The position numbers and the translations under genes are program-made. Shown here in pieces: positions 60,793 through 64,000 of a stretch of 64,000 nt of DNA (its first letter is position 1; each line of letters opens with the position of its first letter). The stretch is from the NCBI GenBank assembly GCA_910589665.1, contig CAJUTR010000003.1, forward strand, positions 102,146 through 166,145, given 5' to 3'. The DNA comes from an uncultured Eubacterium sp. (GTDB lineage: Bacteria; Bacillota; Clostridia; Lachnospirales; Lachnospiraceae). A model generated the notes under the pieces. It was not told the DNA's origin. It did not search any database and saw nothing but the letters and a program-made list of their open reading frames with translations.

Positions 60793-63700
60793 CTATTTTT
60801 TAACTTCCATCCTCGGTATTACCGGTACAAGTGTATCGGCGTCCCACAACATTAAGGACGACGGATAGGTTTCCGTATTCCATTCTGCTGGGATCGTTAC
60901 ATGGACATATCCGTTCGCATCCACTTCAACCCTCTTCTCAGCCATGCCCGCCATGCTGCCAGACCCGTCGTAAGCCGCCCAGACAGCACGCAATTTCCTC
61001 TTCTGGCCATTGTTTGAAAAGCAAAAATCCAGTTGTCCATCCGACAGTCCTGCGTAAGCCATAAATGGCTCTTCTCCGTCCGCAGAAGCCGATGCTTTCG
61101 CAGAAACATGTAACATGATCTTATTCGAAGAAACGGCACCGTCTTTGGATGACGCATATACTTTCAACATCTTTCCCTTCGCGCTCTCATTTACGGTCAG
61201 TACACCTTTGTCCGATATGGAAGCACCCTCAAATGGCAGGTTATCGATGGCATTTACGACATGCCAGCTGACATCTGATGTGTTTCCTGAAAGGGAATGA
61301 ACTTTTGCTGTAAACGGTATCTCACTCCCTGCATAAATACGCTGCTGCGTATCCGCCGAAGTAGAAATTTGGATCCGGTCACCGAGCACAAAGTCCACGG
61401 TTATGGTTTCATTTTTGTCAAGATCAAGGGCGATGTACGCTTTGTTCTGCTGATTGTAATGAATGGCCTGTTTGCTTCCTCCCACCGATGCACTGCTCCA
61501 GGATGGGGCACACGACAAGGCGATCTCGTTATTGTCCCGATCTGACGTGATCGTTACCGACGCACGTTTTTCATCCATATTCCATGTGATCTTATTTACC
61601 TCTGCCCGACACCGCGCCATCAGTCCCGTAATACTGCCCGCTCCGACGGAATCTAAAAGAGCTGGTAGTATTTCGATCTCTCCTGTATTCGAGTACAGAA
61701 GCGATTCATTGACAGCCCCCATGATACCAAATGCCGAGTCGGTACAATATGTGGACGAATGGTTATCGTTATGTGACGTCATCATAGAACTGTACTGATA
61801 GTTATTTGTCATCAGGTAAAGAAGTACCGAGTTCAGGCTGTCAGGATCTTTCAAACGCGCTGCCACGAGCGCCTTATGCGTCGGACCGTGGGACTCGGAT
61901 GCTTCTTTTCCGCCGTAGGCGGCAGAACGCTGGGCCATCGCTTCTAATATTCCCTCACGCAATGTATCATCGGTTTGCGTTTCATAGCCGGGCCATGCTG
62001 GATAAGCGTGGCTGACGTGCCTGTGCTGGTGTTTTTCACCGAGATTTTCGGTTGCCCATTCCTTCAATTCCCCAGAATCCGCATAGAGGTAGTTCGGGAT
62101 CTTGCTTTCAAAATCAGCCCATTTTTCCAGTTTTCCCGTGGCATCCATCGGTCCTGCTTCCTTTAAGATGGCCCTTGCCATAAATAACGTGTCGCGGGAG
62201 GCGGAAATATCCATCGTCGTATTATATGTCAGTGCATATATGGAATTATCTGCGCTGCCAGCCGGTGAGTTCTCCGGCGAATATCCAGGTGAAAACAAAT
62301 ACTTTGCTTCCGTATCTCCTGCTGCGATCGCTTCAGACAGCGTGGTTCCATCATCCAGGTGGATCGTTCCCGCTCCGTCCGTATAATAGCGCTCATCGAC
62401 ATACTGAAGCCAGAAATTCATCGTCTTATCTAACATCGGATACAGAATATCTTCCACGAGCTTCATTTTTCCCGTGCTGCGGATCCGCTCCACATCGGCG
62501 TCGGACCAGTCGAGTACGTGCCGGTTCCGGTCGAGGTCAATATCTTTGCCGAGCGGAATCTCCTGATCTCCATAACACTGCCAGTACTCAAACATCGGCA
62601 GTATGAGCCAATCCGTAATGCCGTTTACATAAATGTGCGGGTATCCGCTCAGGAAATGGTAGCTGCCCGCCTGCCCAGTACCATCCACGCGCGGCGGCGC
62701 TTTGATCGCATCGGTCATGCCGTAAATATGGTTCGCATCCGTTTCCCAGTCCGCTACCATACGGACGATAAAGTTGATGTACCCGTCACCGGCGCCTTCC
62801 ATATTACCAGTATTCATACCAGAAACCTGAAGGTTCGTGTTCGCATCCAGCGTAAAGTCCCCGCTCCAGTCCGGATTCCACGCGCCGTTCCAGATCGCTC
62901 CCAGACGAGTCGTATGGTATCCGCTTGCACAGATGAGGCCAAAGCGGCCATTGTTGTAGATCCTCTCTAAAAACGCCTTGTTGACCACGGTTTTATCGCT
63001 ATTTTGTTTGGCGATCAACTCGGTATTCGTCAGCAGACGATCTGCCTTTTCCTCTTCTGTCTCACACAACTCGATCCGAACGTTATCAAACATCCCGCCA
63101 TGTATGCTCACATGTGGATCCAATAACGCCCGGTACGATTCCTCATTGCTTGTTACGTTATATTTTGCGATAACGGCGTCAATGTCACGCAAGAGGCGGT
63201 CATACAGCTTCTCTTTTACGTCCTCGGTGCTGTTACAGCCATCGTCCTGCCGGTCAACCTTTGAGATGAGCATTACCGATTTCGTTCCAGTGATCGCAAT
63301 TTTCGGATCATTGGCATCAATAATGCGCCCCGTGCCAAATCCATTTGATTTATCAATTGTTCTCGTATCGGCACTATAGTCGATATTCCCGTCTGTAACG
63401 ATACGCATCGCCGTTCCCCATCCGCCGTTCGCAAATAATACCTTTTCGCGGTTCTTATTTCCTTTCCGGTTCTGATCTGCATATTTTCCTACCATGCCGA
63501 TGGCATATCCGTTCGCATCCTGTGTTACGATGTAATCGGAATCCGGACGAGGATTTACGGTGCCCTGATTTCTCATCTCTACCATATGATCGATACTGAG
63601 TGTAAGATCCAGCTCTCCATGATCCGGAGCTTCAATATATGTAACAATGACTTCATCACTGCGCGAAGCAAACGAGCGTCTGTTCCATTCATTGCCATCC

Positions 63701-64000
63701 TTATCCTTCCACTGTGCTCCGACTTCACCCGTCTCATAATTCGTGTAACGGTTGTACATTTCTTTATTTTCTTCGGTAAAATGATTATTTTTAATACGGA
63801 ACTGACTGGCTGGCTGGTACGGTCTCGACCATGTCGTCCCCCACGAAGCCCCATACGAATCCGTAGCAAATTTGTTTACCGCATTGATCCACGGAAAATC
63901 ATTCTGCCCAGATCGGTTGACAGCGCCTTTGCGCTGTTGTTCCAAAATATCACTAATCACAGGTGTTTCATAGAAATCTGTTCCATCCGTAACGATCTTC
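60793..64000 (-). CDS. Secreted GH95-like glycosidase with Ig-like C-terminal region (5' end outside window)
   Basis: About 1069 residues are visible; the frame is open to base 64000, so the N-terminus and any signal peptide are missing. The visible part covers much of a GH95 fold: WNRRSFASRSDEVIVTYIE in the N-terminal beta domain, RLGAIWNGAWNPDWSGDFTL, SPGYSPENSP and HRHVSHAYPAWPGYE in the barrel. The last 200 residues look like Ig-like domains. GH95 enzymes are alpha-L-fucosidases or related galactosidases acting on fucosylated glycans. One difference: where fucosidases have TLNIN this has TLDAN. The gene ends 58 bases past a bidirectional terminator. Confidence 0.8.
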   Translation of the reverse strand, partial: KIVTDGTDFYETPVISDILEQQRKGAVNRSGQNDFPWINAVNKFATDSYGASWGTTWSRPYQPASQFRIKNNHFTEENKEMYNRYTNYETGEVGAQWKDKDGNEWNRRSFASRSDEVIVTYIEAPDHGELDLTLSIDHMVEMRNQGTVNPRPDSDYIVTQDANGYAIGMVGKYADQNRKGNKNREKVLFANGGWGTAMRIVTDGNIDYSADTRTIDKSNGFGTGRIIDANDPKIAITGTKSVMLISKVDRQDDGCNSTEDVKEKLYDRLLRDIDAVIAKYNVTSNEESYRALLDPHVSIHGGMFDNVRIELCETEEEKADRLLTNTELIAKQNSDKTVVNKAFLERIYNNGRFGLICASGYHTTRLGAIWNGAWNPDWSGDFTLDANTNLQVSGMNTGNMEGAGDGYINFIVRMVADWETDANHIYGMTDAIKAPPRVDGTGQAGSYHFLSGYPHIYVNGITDWLILPMFEYWQCYGDQEIPLGKDIDLDRNRHVLDWSDADVERIRSTGKMKLVEDILYPMLDKTMNFWLQYVDERYYTDGAGTIHLDDGTTLSEAIAAGDTEAKYLFSPGYSPENSPAGSADNSIYALTYNTTMDISASRDTLFMARAILKEAGPMDATGKLEKWADFESKIPNYLYADSGELKEWATENLGEKHQHRHVSHAYPAWPGYETQTDDTLREGILEAMAQRSAAYGGKEASESHGPTHKALVAARLKDPDSLNSVLLYLMTNNYQYSSMMTSHNDNHSSTYCTDSAFGIMGAVNESLLYSNTGEIEILPALLDSVGAGSITGLMARCRAEVNKITWNMDEKRASVTITSDRDNNEIALSCAPSWSSASVGGSKQAIHYNQQNKAYIALDLDKNETITVDFVLGDRIQISTSADTQQRIYAGSEIPFTAKVHSLSGNTSDVSWHVVNAIDNLPFEGASISDKGVLTVNESAKGKMLKVYASSKDGAVSSNKIMLHVSAKASASADGEEPFMAYAGLSDGQLDFCFSNNGQKRKLRAVWAAYDGSGSMAGMAEKRVEVDANGYVHVTIPAEWNTETYPSSLMLWDADTLVPVIPRMEVKK

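Noticed and set aside
62226..63379. Open frames on the + strand within the GH95-like gene
   Set aside because: They oppose a conserved coding sequence, have no ribosome sites, and encode basic low-quality translations.
1..64000. CRISPR arrays, insertion sequences or toxin-antitoxin pairs
   Set aside because: No spaced direct repeats of CRISPR type, no transposase motifs and no small paired genes with such features were seen.

Overview
The window looks like a core-chromosome segment of a low-to-moderate GC Gram-positive anaerobe of the Lachnospiraceae (Clostridia). The call rests on gene content and order, since no rRNA is present: an NADP-type glutamate dehydrogenase, a DUF5688-like protein, an L27 with the Firmicutes cleavable N-terminus next to its protease Prp, a NadD-YqeK fusion, a yicC-remA-gmk-rpoZ block, SepF/DivIVA-type division genes, minCDE behind mreBCD, and secreted GH43/GH95-type enzymes with Ig-like and BspA-like repeat modules. 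Promoters are mostly consensus sigma-A boxes with 17-base spacing. Most genes are on the + strand.

Layout. 1-172: the tail of a CYTH-domain gene followed by an in-frame second copy of that tail. 178-6796: gdhA, a DUF5688-like gene, tRNA-Arg(CCG), a membrane-anchored Asp-Pro-Asn repeat protein, rluF and ligA. 6789-8279 (-): MOP-family lipid flippase. 8443-12539: a large acidic unknown protein, then iscR-iscS-iscU behind a perfect-consensus promoter. 12536-15243 (-): PHP phosphatase and rqcH, divergent from yicC. 15438-18903: yicC, remA, gmk, two tandem signal peptidases I and rpoZ. 18973-22079: two adjacent MutS-like ATPases without mismatch-recognition domains. 22087-22524: a small LysM membrane protein behind LexA-like boxes. 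22885-29133: a large cell-wall amidase, a polytopic membrane protein and a GH43 enzyme. 29208-33673: L21-Prp-L27, obg, yhbY, nadD-yqeK and rsfS. 33786-34403 (-): lexA with its own LexA box. 34657-42331: an SH3 protein, mutS, mutL, miaA and a methionine gamma-lyase-like gene. 42418-57492: radC and a long cell-shape and division region (mreBCD, PBP2, minCDE, rodA, mgsA, a HlyD-like protein, yggS, sepF, divIVA, lspA, rluD). 57565-60672: an orphan BlaI-type repressor, a tyrosine recombinase and an HD-GYP protein. 60793-64000 (-): a GH95-like secreted glycosidase that runs off the window.

How the genes work together. Three themes recur. The first is envelope growth and division: elongasome, Min system, SepF/DivIVA, amidase, flippase and RemA. 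The second is DNA repair and the SOS response: LigA, MutS/MutL, RadC, LexA and a probable YneA-like division inhibitor whose promoter shares the lexA arrangement, with a LexA box over the -35. The third is ribosome biogenesis and quality control: RluF, RluD, L21/L27/Prp, Obg, YhbY, RsfS and RqcH.

I found no CRISPR array, prophage, insertion sequence or obvious horizontally acquired island. The least explained pieces are the paired MutS-like ATPases, the acidic repeat-bearing protein before iscR, the HlyD-like protein in the division region, and the duplicated CYTH tail at the left edge.
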